A DNA stretch of 64,000 bases from Gentiana macrophylla (lineage: Eukaryota; Streptophyta; Magnoliopsida; Gentianales; Gentianaceae), in the NCBI GenBank assembly GCA_026214975.1, contig CM047808.1, forward strand, positions 50,223,073 through 50,287,072, given 5' to 3'. The notes beneath the pieces are model-generated. The model saw nothing but the letters and a program-made list of their open reading frames with translations, did not search any database and was not told the DNA's origin. Both the position numbers and the translations under genes were made by a program. Positions 10,637 through 21,061 of the stretch are shown in pieces (the stretch's first letter is position 1; the number at the start of each line of letters is the position of its first letter).

Positions 10637-12244
10637 CTAAAGCATCCGCAACCACATTGGCCTTCCCAGGTGATAGTTGATCGGGCACTTGAACTCTTCT
10701 AGGAACTCCATCCACATCCTTTGTCTCATATTTAACTCTTTTTGAGAGAAAAGGTATCTAAGGCTCTTATGATCGGTGAAGATCTGGAATTCTTCCCCAT
10801 ACAAGTAATGTCTCCATCTTTTAAGTGCGAAGACTATTGCCGCTAACTCCATATCATGGGTAGGATAATTCTGCTCATGTTGCTTTAGCTTTCTTGAGGC
10901 ATACGCAACAACTCTATCCTTTTGCATAAGCACCGCCCCGAGACCCTCCTTCGAGGCATCAGTATAAAGTGTATAAGGTTGTCCAGGTTCGGGCAACACT
11001 AATATCGGTGCTGAAGTTAGACGTTTCTTCAGTTCTTGAAAGCTCTCCTCACATCTCGTGTCCCATACATATGGTACATTCTTTCGTAAGAGTCGGGTCA
11101 AAGGCCCAGCTATCTTCGAAAAGTCCTGAATGAAACGACGATAATATCCTGCCATGCCTAGAAAACTCCTAATCTCCGTGATTGATTTTGGAGCGCTCCA
11201 GTTGCTAACCGCCTCTACCTTTGATGGGTCTACCTCCACCCCCTCTTTCGATATTACATGACCCAAGAAAGCCACTTTCTCCAACCAAAATTCACACTTT
11301 TTAAACTTGGCGTACAACTTGTTTTCCCTTAATACTTGTAACACTGATTTTAAATGCTCACTATGTTCCTCTTTGGTTTTAGAGAACACCAATATATAAT
11401 CAATAAATATTACCACAAATTTATCCACATAAGGCTGAAAAACGCGATGCATGAGGTCCATGAATACAGCAGGGGCATTGGTTAGTGCAAAAGGCATTAC
11501 CACGAACTCAAAATGCCCATACCTTGTGTTAAATGCCGTCTTAGGTATATCTTCTTCTTTAATCCTTACTTGATAATATCCTTGCCATAGGTCTAGTTTG
11601 GAGTACCAACCACACCCTTGTAATTGATCAAAAAGCTCATCGATGAAAGGTAATGGGTATTTATTCTTCACTGTCACATTGTTCAGACCCCTATAATCAA
11701 TGCATAGTCTCATACTTCCATCCTTCTTTTTAACAAAGAGGACAGGAGCGCCCCATGGAGAGGAACTCGGTCGAAAAAATCCCATTTCCAATAATTCCTC
11801 AAGTTGTTCTTTTAACTCCTTATGTTCCTTGGGCGACATTCTATACGGGGTCCTAGATATAGGCCCTGTTCCGGGCACTAAGTCAATGGTAAAATCCACC
11901 TCCCGTTCTGGTGGTAGTGAGGGTAACTTTTCCGGGAAAACATCTTCGAAGTCCTTCACCACTTCTACCTCATTGATGCTTGGAGTCTCTTCTGGTGTAG
12001 TAGTTAAATATGCAATATAACCCTGGCGACTATTGTATAACAATTTTTTCGCCTTGATTCCCGCAATCAAGTGTACTTCCTTTCGATGTTTAACCCCAAA
12101 AAATATTACTTCTTTCTTCCCAGGCTCATATAATCGGACCAATTTTCTCTTGCAATCGATTTGAGCATAGTTTTTCGAGAGCCAATCCATTCCTAGAATG
12201 ATGTCATACCCTTTCATGGGGAGTGATATCAAGTCTACGTTCAT
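10637..12244 (-). CDS. Protease end, reverse transcriptase and RNase H, right Tekay copy
   Basis: This is the longest open frame in the window, at 535 residues. Residues 1-60 are the protease C-terminus ([12 protein letters not shown]). Residues 110-330 are reverse transcriptase ([50 protein letters not shown]). Residues 330-480 are the connection and start of RNase H ([37 protein letters not shown]). The catalytic F/Y-x-D-D box reads [11 protein letters not shown]: the second catalytic Asp is Tyr (DNA GATTAT), so polymerase activity should be lost although the frame is open. The C-terminus frameshifts after NYHLGRPM. The same Tyr is present in the left copy. Confidence 0.9.
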   Translation of the reverse strand: MNVDLISLPMKGYDIILGMDWLSKNYAQIDCKRKLVRLYEPGKKEVIFFGVKHRKEVHLIAGIKAKKLLYNSRQGYIAYLTTTPEETPSINEVEVVKDFEDVFPEKLPSLPPEREVDFTIDLVPGTGPISRTPYRMSPKEHKELKEQLEELLEMGFFRPSSSPWGAPVLFVKKKDGSMRLCIDYRGLNNVTVKNKYPLPFIDELFDQLQGCGWYSKLDLWQGYYQVRIKEEDIPKTAFNTRYGHFEFVVMPFALTNAPAVFMDLMHRVFQPYVDKFVVIFIDYILVFSKTKEEHSEHLKSVLQVLRENKLYAKFKKCEFWLEKVAFLGHVISKEGVEVDPSKVEAVSNWSAPKSITEIRSFLGMAGYYRRFIQDFSKIAGPLTRLLRKNVPYVWDTRCEESFQELKKRLTSAPILVLPEPGQPYTLYTDASKEGLGAVLMQKDRVVAYASRKLKQHEQNYPTHDMELAAIVFALKRWRHYLYGEEFQIFTDHKSLRYLFSQKELNMRQRMWMEFLEEFKCPINYHLGRPMWLRML

Positions 12245-12264
12245 TCTTCGACCACCTATGGTTA

Positions 12265-12950
12265 CTACACAATTTTTATGAATTGCATCGGTTTTACCCC
12301 GCGCGCCAGTGGCGTATTAACTACTACCGTATATGGAAGTTCTTCCTCAACAAGGTTCAACTCAGATGCAAAATTTGTAGCTACAAATGAATTGGAGGCA
12401 CCTGAGTCAATCAAAACTTTAGCTATGAGATCAAGAATATGGATCATACCTTCCACTACATTTGCATCATCAGCTATCTCTTCCTGGGCCATGGAAAAAA
12501 CTTTGGTGTTCACCTGATGCTTCTTCTTTCCATTGTCTGGCTTGACTGTTGGCGGTGTCGTCACATTTGGGGTTGGACCAGCGGTTTGAGCCATGTGATT
12601 TGTCTTAGCTGCACAATCTCGGGCCATGTGATCCTTGCTTCCTGTAACAAGCATAGACCCAACTTCCTCCTACATTGAGCCTCAGGTGACCCGGTCTCCC
12701 ACTGTATGAACAAACCATTCTTTTGGTAGGAGCCACCACGGGAGTACCCTTTGGTGGTGGGGTAGGTGAAGGTGCGCCACCATCCTTGGCTTTTTCCCGT
12801 TGGTGAATTGTGACGACCGTTCTTCCAAAGTACTTGCCCGCTTGGCTTGAGCGGCTTGGCGAGCATTGATCTCATTCCTCCTCTTTATCTCAATCCTTGT
12901 AGCTGCCTCAACAGCTGCCTTGTAGGTGGTAGGGGGTACACTAGCCATGG
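12265..12950 (-). pseudogene. Gag knuckles and protease N-terminus, right Tekay copy
   Basis: Pieces in two or three frames encode the gag tail with two degraded zinc knuckles (SPEAQCRRKLGLCLL and SKDHMARDCAAKTNH), a linker, and the protease active-site segment VLIDSGASNSFVATNFASEL (catalytic Asp in DSG). The frames are joined by indels, several at CAG/CTG positions when compared with 3996-4680. Confidence 0.75.
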
Positions 12951-13053
12951 TGTCTCAGAGCTCACGCCTCAACCCATTCAAAAACTTGTTGGTCCTATGT
13001 TCCTCGGTGTTAACTATCAACGACAATACTTTGCAAGTTTGGTGAATTTAGCT

Positions 13054-13713
13054 TCATATTGGGTCACTGTCAAGGTGCCTTGTTTTAGAGTCATAAACTC
13101 CTCTTCCCTCTGGTTCCTCACCAGTTGGGAATGAATCGATTATAAAATTCTTTAGTGAAAAAACATTCCAGGTGAGTGGCTGATTTTGTCTCTCCCATTC
13201 CCTTCTGAGGCTTTGCCACCAGTCTCTAGCATCATCTCTGAATCTAAAAGCCGCAAAAGTCACATTTTGTCTGTCGGCATAACCAAGTGCAGCAAAAATA
13301 TCCTCCATCCTCTCCAACCATCTCTCTGCCTGGTCAGCTTGGTCAGGGACTCCGAAAAATTCTGGAGGTCCGAATTTCAAAAAGCGTTCAAGTTGCCGGT
13401 CATCTTCTTGGTTGATCTAGCCTTGCCCATGACCCATTGGCATATTGGGTGGGTTTTGTCCAACATTGTTCTGATTGGCTAACATTGCCACAGTAGCACT
13501 TAATTGCCCCAGAATAGCGACCAAGGCGGGATCAACTCCTTGCACGTTGGCTTGGGGTTGTTCGACATTTCCTTGTAAAGAGTTATCATTTTCTTCAACT
13601 CCTTGCTCTTCACCTCCTGGTGGCAGATTTTCATTCCGGTTACCCCTTCCTCTAGAGCTTTCTCCTTGATGTAAGGAGAGGTAGTTGACTCGTGGTCCAC
13701 GTGCCATCTGCAA
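13054..13713 (-). pseudogene. Gag capsid region, right Tekay copy, with in-frame stop
   Basis: It encodes the same protein as 4776-5405, starting MQMARGPRVNY at 13713, but a TAG stop at about 13420 splits it into 13417-13713 and 13054-13380. The left copy has CAG there, so the change is a C-to-T transition in a CHG context, as expected from deamination of methylcytosine. The gag signature RFRDDARDWWQSLRREW lies in the second half. Otherwise nearly identical to the left copy. Confidence 0.85.
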
Positions 13714-14050
13714 TACGATTTTTATATTAAAACAAAACTCCGTTCAAGACTATAAGGAATGACCTAATCATGATCAGCACATTTTTGACAATTTTGAATC
13801 TGATGTAAAGCTTGAATGTCCTGTCAACCTTAGTTATCAACAGAGTTTGGGAATACAAGATAGATTAATTACTTTGGCAAATCAACATATGCATATTTCC
13901 TTTTATTACATAATTATTCCGGTTACAAAATTTTAACGGCATCGCCCAATACAAACGAAGAAAGAAAAGGCAAAAACAGATCACTCCAACATTTCAACCG
14001 TCGCTTATTTGTAATTAATACTTAAGGTTCCCCAAAACGAATCCTTTGCT
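13714..14050 (-). other. Spacer between pre-gag ORF and gag, right copy
   Basis: AT-rich, without an open frame, and nearly base-for-base equal to 5406-5746. The minus strand ends in TATTGCAG before the gag ATG. Confidence 0.5.
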
Positions 14051-14612
14051 ACCACTACGGGTACATTGCCTCGATCTTCCTCCTCTCGCCGAAAAGAGCA
14101 ACCTTTAGCTCTCTTATCTCCTCTCGTAGGCTAGGGACTATTTCCAAACTCTCCTCTCATAGCCCTCAGCCCACTCATACTATCGACTTCTTATTATCGC
14201 CCCTGGATAGCGATCAAGACCACCTCCAGGGGTGTTATTTCATGGATCACGGGTGGGTCCTCTATCATGACATCTGGTTGTTGCACATTGGGAGCGTTCT
14301 CTTGATTTGGGTTGCCATTACCAATGCATCCTCATCCCTCTCCGGGTCTTCTTCTTCCTCCGGGTCCTCTTCCTCCTCGGTGTCGTCCTCCACCACAAAA
14401 ACAACCCGTTCTTTGTTGATTTCCTCATGACGTCCATGGCCACCATTGGGGAACCCGGTAGGTGGGTTACTACCTTCTCCATGATCATTAGCACCTGTAC
14501 CTTCTTTCTTAGTCGGTCCATAAAGGTTAGGAGGAAATGTTCTAATCGCAGACGGCCTCATCTTAGGTTTACCATGGCCATAAAACACACCGTTATTCTG
14601 TGATGACGCCAT
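14050..14612 (-). CDS. Pre-gag ORF with acidic tract, right Tekay copy (frameshifted)
   Basis: The start at 14612 reads MASSQNNGVFYGHGKPKMRP. The open part continues for 115 residues through EGSNPPTGFPNGGHGR and an uninterrupted acidic block (VVEDDTEEEEDPEEEEDP), then hits a stop at 14265 after CNNQM. The remaining part, homologous to the left copy's C-terminal helix, continues in another frame to about 14050. I do not recognise a family. See the left-copy entry for interpretation. Confidence 0.5.
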
Positions 14613-14787
14613 GATCTACATAATAAAATTTTAAAGTACAACACAGGCCCGTTATTTATAAATATTAAATATATACACATATGCACTAACACAATATTTA
14701 CTTAGTTTCGTGATAAGAATATTTTCAAACAAGTTGATCCTAAGTCCCTCGCCAGATTGAGTCCTTATGGTTCCATTTCAAAACCTT

Positions 14788-14801
14788 GCTCTGATACCAA
14801 C
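14788..14801 (-). other. Primer-binding site, right Tekay copy (initiator Met tRNA)
   Basis: On the minus strand TGGTATCAGAGC begins two bases after the LTR end (TTACA). It is complementary to the 3' end of plant initiator-Met tRNA, the usual minus-strand primer of plant gypsy and copia elements. Confidence 0.85.
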
Positions 14802-16809
14802 TGTAATAGACCGCTTCCCGACCCCTAGGTTCCACTGGGATCTCGTTAAGGAAGGGTCGGCGACCCACCGCCACACTTACTAGATCCATGAGAAAAGAGA
14901 GGGAACTAGTCCTTTATTATATTAACCACAAATTTTAAAACGATAGTTATTGAATTATCCGTACATCAAGAAACAAGCAAGAAAGAACGAAACATAATAA
15001 AGTCCAAAAGTCTCTCAATTGACCAAATCCACATTATAGTCCACGTCAACCTCGCCCTCAAAAAAAGTCTCCAACGTCTCCATATTTGCCTCGCCGTCAA
15101 ACGATTCTCGCTTCCATACCCTAAAAAAAAAAAGTTCATAAACGTGTGAGCTATTACTAGCCCAATGAGTTCGGTGTGTATGTGTGTCCTTTATAGAAGA
15201 AAAGTTAATAGGCCAAGCATGTGAAATAGATTAATATAAAATATACCACAATGACCATTTTTTCTTCGACTGCATCAAAATATTTTAGTACATGATAAAA
15301 TATGCAATAAATATACATATAATAAATTTGATTCATGTCACTTAATAGATTTAAGGTACTTAGGATACTTGAATTATCTGGTTACTTGACATCGACCTGG
15401 CCGGGTCGATGAGTCAAGCATTCAACCGATCTCCAAAGACGTGACACGCTTTTTCTACCGCACTCCAACAAGCAAGCTCTTGCCTCGACAACTCCGGCCG
15501 ATTGTCGGGGAAAGGATTCGCACCTTCACCCAATGAACCTCCCAAAGGGCTCCAATCAACCCCATCGCCCGAACCATGACATGGCCGCCACCCTTGCTTT
15601 CCGACCATGCACATGGGTCATTGGGGAATTTTGGTACCGTAGCTCTAGGACTGTCGATGAGCCGAGGTCAAGAGGCCCCGAGACCGGTGACTAGCCGTTC
15701 TGCGGTGCAGTAACCCTAACTCAACTAGTCGCTTAGAGCTTGCACTACACTTGCAATGCACTCAAGCAGATCGAGACTTGATTATATTATTACCCTTCAT
15801 TAAACTAATGATCACCATATACACACCAGACCCAACTTTATAAAATATTAACGACACTTGATTTAAAAAAAAAAAAGAAGAAGAAGAAGATTCCTTTGTT
15901 TAATGTGATCAACAGCTCACGAAATGCAGCAAATAAGGGGACTAGCTTTACAAGGTTCCAAATCACAACTACTCGACTAGTTACTACCAATGCATGCCGG
16001 CAAGAAAATTACCATTATTAAAAGTACCATTATTAAAAGTATTTTGATAAAGTACCAGGTTGCGACAGAAAAGAATAACATTGATCATTATGCAACGTTA
16101 ACCCATGGTTTAGAATTCAACACACAATGCCGGCGTCAAAATTTTTGTCTGTTAAAAATAAATTGGTTGAAAGACACATGTTTAATTGTACCGAAAACAG
16201 CACTAGTCCGGACGACGATATAAGAATAATGGTTCAAAACTGCACACGTTTTTCCTTGATGGAACGACAAAAAAAGAAAACACGAGCAGGAGTAAGGACT
16301 CAACTGTGTAAAAATATACTGACTTTTGAATACGACATCAGTTCCATCATTGAGTACAAAATATTATACTAGAGATTACCTTGGCTGAGGATATTATATA
16401 ATCTGATTTGCTGCAACCTGTGTTGATCACATAAGCAAAACGAAATGGGAAGCGAAATCGATTCCCGAAAGTATCCATACTTGATCACATAACTACGACT
16501 ATGAAAATATATACGTGGTTTTCGAAACCGGTTCCCGAAAATATCGACTTTTCTCCGATACACGACTTGGCTTTAACAAGACTCATCCCACTGTGGCCGA
16601 CTCGTTGAAAAAAAATTCCAATCAACATGAAAGGCAACTATAAAACCGAAACCGCTAACGGAAGTAATTTGAAAATCAAACAAGAAACCAGAGGATCAGA
16701 AGAAAGGAACTCACTTTGCTAGTATAGCCTTTGCCTGAGAATTACCTATTCCTGCTCTCCCTCTCACTCTCTTCTTCTTCGTACCAATGATCCTAAAGTC
16801 TAACCATAA

Positions 16810-16822
16810 GCCTCTATTTATA
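16810..16822 (-). promoter_or_regulatory. TATA box of 5' LTR
   Basis: TATAAATAGAGG on the minus strand is conserved in all three LTRs. A CACGTG G-box lies about 120 bp upstream in the minus-strand sense. Confidence 0.65.
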
Positions 16823-17034
16823 CTACTCCCATAATTAATCAAAATCCTCAAAATTGTGCCCTATAATTGCCATAATTAATCAAAATCCCCAAAATCATGC
16901 CCTATAATTGCCGGGAAATAATGTCTCCTATGAGTCACGTGGAGAGAAAAAAAAATAAAATAATGAATGCATTGCATTTACTCCCTAATAATTCTAACGT
17001 TTCATTCCACCTCCAATACTACTAATCTAGCTGG

Positions 17035-17152
<118 letters not shown>

Positions 17153-17348
17153 TTTACACATATTCCAGTAGAACACTAATAACAATAATGATTAAAAATA
17201 ATAATAACCATACACATCCGTTTGAATTATACTCTTGAACAACACGTTTGAAGTTCCATAATGTTAATCGGCATCATTACTAGTTTAATTTTAATATATA
17301 TGTGTGGTTTTATTGAGCGGTAACGACCCAAAATTTTGGGGTGTTACA

Positions 17349-18593
17349 TTTTCAAAGTCACTGAACTGGCGTCCAAGTCCCGTCCAGAGTGGACGGGCGT
17401 CTACCATTCAAACGGGCGTCCGTGATGATATTTTTGATTCGAGTTTGTATGAAATTGCTTTGGACGAGCGCCCAATTTAAAGAAGGACGGGCGTCGATCA
17501 TGACTCGCCCGATTCAAGTTTGTATGGAAGAGTGGGACGGGCGTTCAAGGATTCAGACGGGCGTCCAGTAGCCGACTTAGCTAAACCGACTTGAAAATCT
17601 ATATATAGGCGGCAGTTTATCAACCCTAGGGAGACCAATTACTCAATACTCGAAACCCTAATCCTAGGGGCGGCTTAGGCTGCGGTTTTTACCAGTTTTC
17701 ATCAACTTTTATGTTCTTAAATTCTTAGATTAGATTAGCTACTTTTTATGTCTTTCTATACAATTCGAAGCTTCAAGAGGATGCTAAGAGGCTAGACCTC
17801 CATTGAACGAGCGTTGTGAAGCCGTCGGATCAACAATTCAGTTTCTTTTCGTGATTATTTTGTGAGTATCTATTACGAGTTGTTTCTTTTATCATGCTTT
17901 ATGTTGTTTATTGCAAATTTATATCGAAAGATGTTTGCTTTGTTGATCGTTTATTTGATGAAAATCATGTTAGACTTTAGATCACCATGATAAAGAATAG
18001 ATATTTGATCTAAGTAACGAAAGTTATTAGGTTAGATTTCTAGGTTAGAAACGTTTAAAGTTTACACCTTTGGTTAGAAAAGCGTTAATCTTTAGATCGA
18101 AATATAGAGATTAATAGACGAACTTACCTAAGAAATTAGGGTTCATACCTTTGATCAGGTGGATCACAACTTGATTAGTAATCACGAAATAATCTGAATT
18201 GAAATTGAATGTTGATAGGATAGGTGGATCAATTGCTTGTTCGTTCGTAACTTATTGATTTAAAACCCCTTGAATTTGAATTGTTTAGCTTAGTTAGTCT
18301 TTTATTGCATACTAGGTTTAGTTTAGTTTAAATTAGTTCGAAACTATCTTTCCTGGCTTTAGGTCATTGATCTTACGTCGCTTTACGTTATTGTTATCTT
18401 TCTTGTGAATTATTTACTGTTTTCGTATCTGTTTAGTTTAGTAATCGTGACATAGTTAGGTTAGAATAAAGACTAGAGTTAACAACCTCCGATTCCCCGT
18501 AAGATCGACCCGGTATCAACCTCTTTACTACGATCCTTGCACTTGAGGTATATCGGATTATAAATTTATTACTTGTTAATAAAATCCGTGACA
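17349..18593 (+). repeat. Athila 5' LTR, 3' 1245 bp only
   Basis: It aligns with 27224-28470 and ends GTGACA like the 3' LTR. A TATA box (ctatatatagg) lies at 17599-17608. At least seven GACGGGCGTC-like motifs precede it (17365-17575). Confidence 0.9.
17599..17608 (+). promoter_or_regulatory. TATA box, Athila LTR
   Basis: The sequence ctatatatagg, conserved at about 27474-27484, follows the motif-rich U3 and precedes the ACTCAATACTCGAAACCC region likely to hold the transcript start. Confidence 0.65.
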
Positions 18594-18599
18594 AGTTTT

Positions 18600-18617
18600 T
18601 GGCGCCGTTGCCGGGGA
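18600..18617 (+). other. Primer-binding site (tRNA-Asp)
   Basis: TGGCGCCGTTGCCGGGGA is the exact complement of the 3' end of plant tRNA-Asp(GTC) including CCA. It lies 6 bases after the LTR end. This primer is typical of Athila elements. Confidence 0.9.
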
Positions 18618-19152
18618 ACCGGACGGTTGCTTTAGTTTTTATTTTCCTTGTTTTTAATCTTTCTTTTTCTAGTTAGTTATAGTTTAGGTTATTAGGGTTT
18701 TCGTAGTTTTTCTTTTATAGTTCTCCAATCTCCTTAGGATTAGACTTTCTTTCTTTCTATCTGTTTTCTGTCTTTCTGTTTTTCTCTCCATCTTTTTCCT
18801 GCTGTTTTTCTCTGTTCCTGCTTCGTTTTTCTGCTTCCAAACGGGCGTCTAGACCAGTGGACGCCCGTCTGTTCTATTTTTTTCAACTCTGAATCGTTTT
18901 TAACCTGTTGGACGAGCGTCTATCCAATTTGGACGTCCGTCCAGTTCTTCAGCTGATCAGACGAGCGTTTGGACTTCCAGACGCCCGTCTAGTTCATTTT
19001 TTAAGCGACGCCCGCCCGCATTTACGGACGTCCGTCTGTTCCCCTATCTTAACAAATTTTATTTCTTTTTCTTTTCTTAGGCTTTAATTTTTAGTTTAGG
19101 TTTTTAAATTCTTAGTCTTTAGGTTTCAACCACCTGATTTTGGTTCGGTTTA
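18618..19152 (+). other. Athila untranslated leader with GACG-CGTC motif cluster
   Basis: The first part is T/CT-rich with no coding capacity. From 18838 to 19040 about eight copies of a degenerate inverted 10-mer (GACGNSCGTC, e.g. ggacgcccgtc and ggacgtccgtc) recur at 20-60 bp spacing. The same motif is found in the LTR U3. Confidence 0.7.
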
Positions 19153-20979
19153 TGCAAACTCGAAGTCAGAAGGGACCATTACTGTATACCCCTGATAGAG
19201 CGGACCATAGTCCGGCCAAACAGGCGGAAAATCCGTTCTGCGGCTCTTTCTGAAGAAGCCGATCAAGATTTAGAGGATCGTTTAGCCGAAGAATTCGAAA
19301 ACTTCATAATCATGGCTGCTGAGGATAGACGTACGTTGGCAGACTACGCCATGCCAGGCGAAGTCAAAGTCAACCCGGCTATTGTTATCCCAAACCATAA
19401 TCGCCTGCACCTTCGAGCTAAAGCCGGGACTTATTCAGATGATGCAGCATGCATCTATTTTCCACGGTTATCAGTCAGAGAATCCCCATACTCACTTACA
19501 TACATTCTTAGAGATATGCGGTACCACACGCATCCAAGGAGTAAGTGAGGATGCTATTAAACTGAAACTGTTCCCATTTTCTCTAAAGGGAGAAGCTAAA
19601 GAGTGGTATACCTCTCTCCCCGCTGAATCTATTACCACCTGGGCTGAACTTGAAAAAGAATTTTTAAGTCAATATTTCCCACCTTCAAAGACAGCCCAGT
19701 GTTTAAACGACATATTCACTTTCTTTCAGAAAGAGAATGAATCTTTTCGATTGTTGGAAAAGATTCAAGTCTCGCTTAGAAAGTGTCCCCACCATGGCTT
19801 GCCCTTTGCAAAGGCAAGTCAACACTTTTTTAGTGGATTGACCGAGCTTACAAAAGGCATGGTCAATAGTTCATCTGGTGGGGCGTTTTTGAAGAAAACA
19901 CCTGATGAGGGGTGGGCACTGTTCGAGGACATTGCCAAATACAACTATGCCCCCTCTTATCAAGCCATTCAAGCACCTCCTCCTCCTAAGGTTGAGGAAG
20001 TCAACATGCAAAGTTTGATCGCCATCTTTGCAGGCTGCGGATGGCAACTTCTCAAGTTTCAAATCAAATGAATCAAGCTTCTTCCTTTCCACAGAACCCT
20101 CAGGTTCTATATTATGAGAGCTGTTGTCAGACTGGCCACATGATTGGCCAGTGTCAATTCAATCCCCCTGCACCTTATCAAGTGAATGTTGTTCATGATC
20201 ATGGACAGTATAATCAAGTCACATGTCAGAATTGTGACGAGGTGGGGCACACATCTAGATTATGTCCTATGAACGGACAGAATGCTGAAGTAAATGCATT
20301 CTATGGCCAGAACAATCAAAGGTTTAATCAATTTTCTGGCCAGAATAATCTCCAAAACCAAGGGTTCAATCAATCTTCAAGTTTCAATCCAAATTCTAAT
20401 TTCAATCAGAATCAAAACATCAATAGAAACCCTGGTTTTCCTTAGAACCAGAATTCCAATTTCTCAAATTCTAATCAAAGGTTCAATCAGAATTGGCCCG
20501 CCAATTCTAATCCTGTTGTCCAAAGTCGGCCCAGCCAGCCTTATTCTCAAAATTTCCAAAACTCTCAAGGCCCCTCCCAATCTAACAATCTTGAAGCTAA
20601 ATTGGAGGAGCAAAATAAAAGTATCCAACTCCTGATGACTACAAATAAAAATCTTGAGAGACAAATTGGGCAACTGGCTGAGCAGTTAGCTTCCAGACCC
20701 CCAGGGCAACTGCCCAGTTTTACTGAGAAAAATCCAAAGGGTGGTCAAGTTGCTCAAACCGATTTGAACAATGGCCAATGTACTGACCTCGTACCATTAA
20801 TTCCATACGGTAGAGAGGAGGCCAGTGCGATGAATCTAAGAAGCGGTACTCAAGTTAGTGGTCCTTCCCACCAGGGAAAACACACAGCCCCTCTGCCATT
20901 GATAAGGCGGGAGGGAAGCCGAGCACCTACACTCCCCTTGGCCGAAAGAGAATACTCTGTGGTGATCCCCGAGAGGTGA
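19153..20979 (+). pseudogene. Athila gag, frameshifted
   Basis: The probable start is ATG 19153 (MQTRSQKGP, a common Athila gag start). The frame shifts near 19228 and again near 19430. The gag domain (19382-20071) shows LKLFPFSLKGEAKEWYTSLP, TWAELEKEFLSQYFPP and LRKCPHHGLP, the plant retrotransposon gag signature. After another shift near 20040 come one imperfect knuckle (CCQTGHMIGQC) and one clear CCHC knuckle (CQNCDEVGHTSRLC). An Asn/Gln/Phe-rich region follows, with a TAG at about 20443. The tail is a coiled helix ending in NLRSG, as in Athila polyproteins (20602-20979). It would bind RNA and form particles; not translatable as one chain here. Confidence 0.85.
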
Positions 20980-21061
20980 AAAAATTGGAAGTCCTCGTGG
21001 GTGATCCCCGAGGAATGAAGAAACAAGTGGAAGTCAGGAGGCTGATCCCCTGACTAATAAA

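Noticed and set aside
15414..15614. 66-codon Gly/Trp-rich frame in the Tekay LTR
   Set aside because: Not conserved in the middle LTR (7080-7330), where the same region is out of frame.
18600..18617. tRNA-Asp gene
   Set aside because: Only the 18-base complement of the 3' end is present; it is a primer-binding site. I saw no complete tRNA or rRNA gene in the window.
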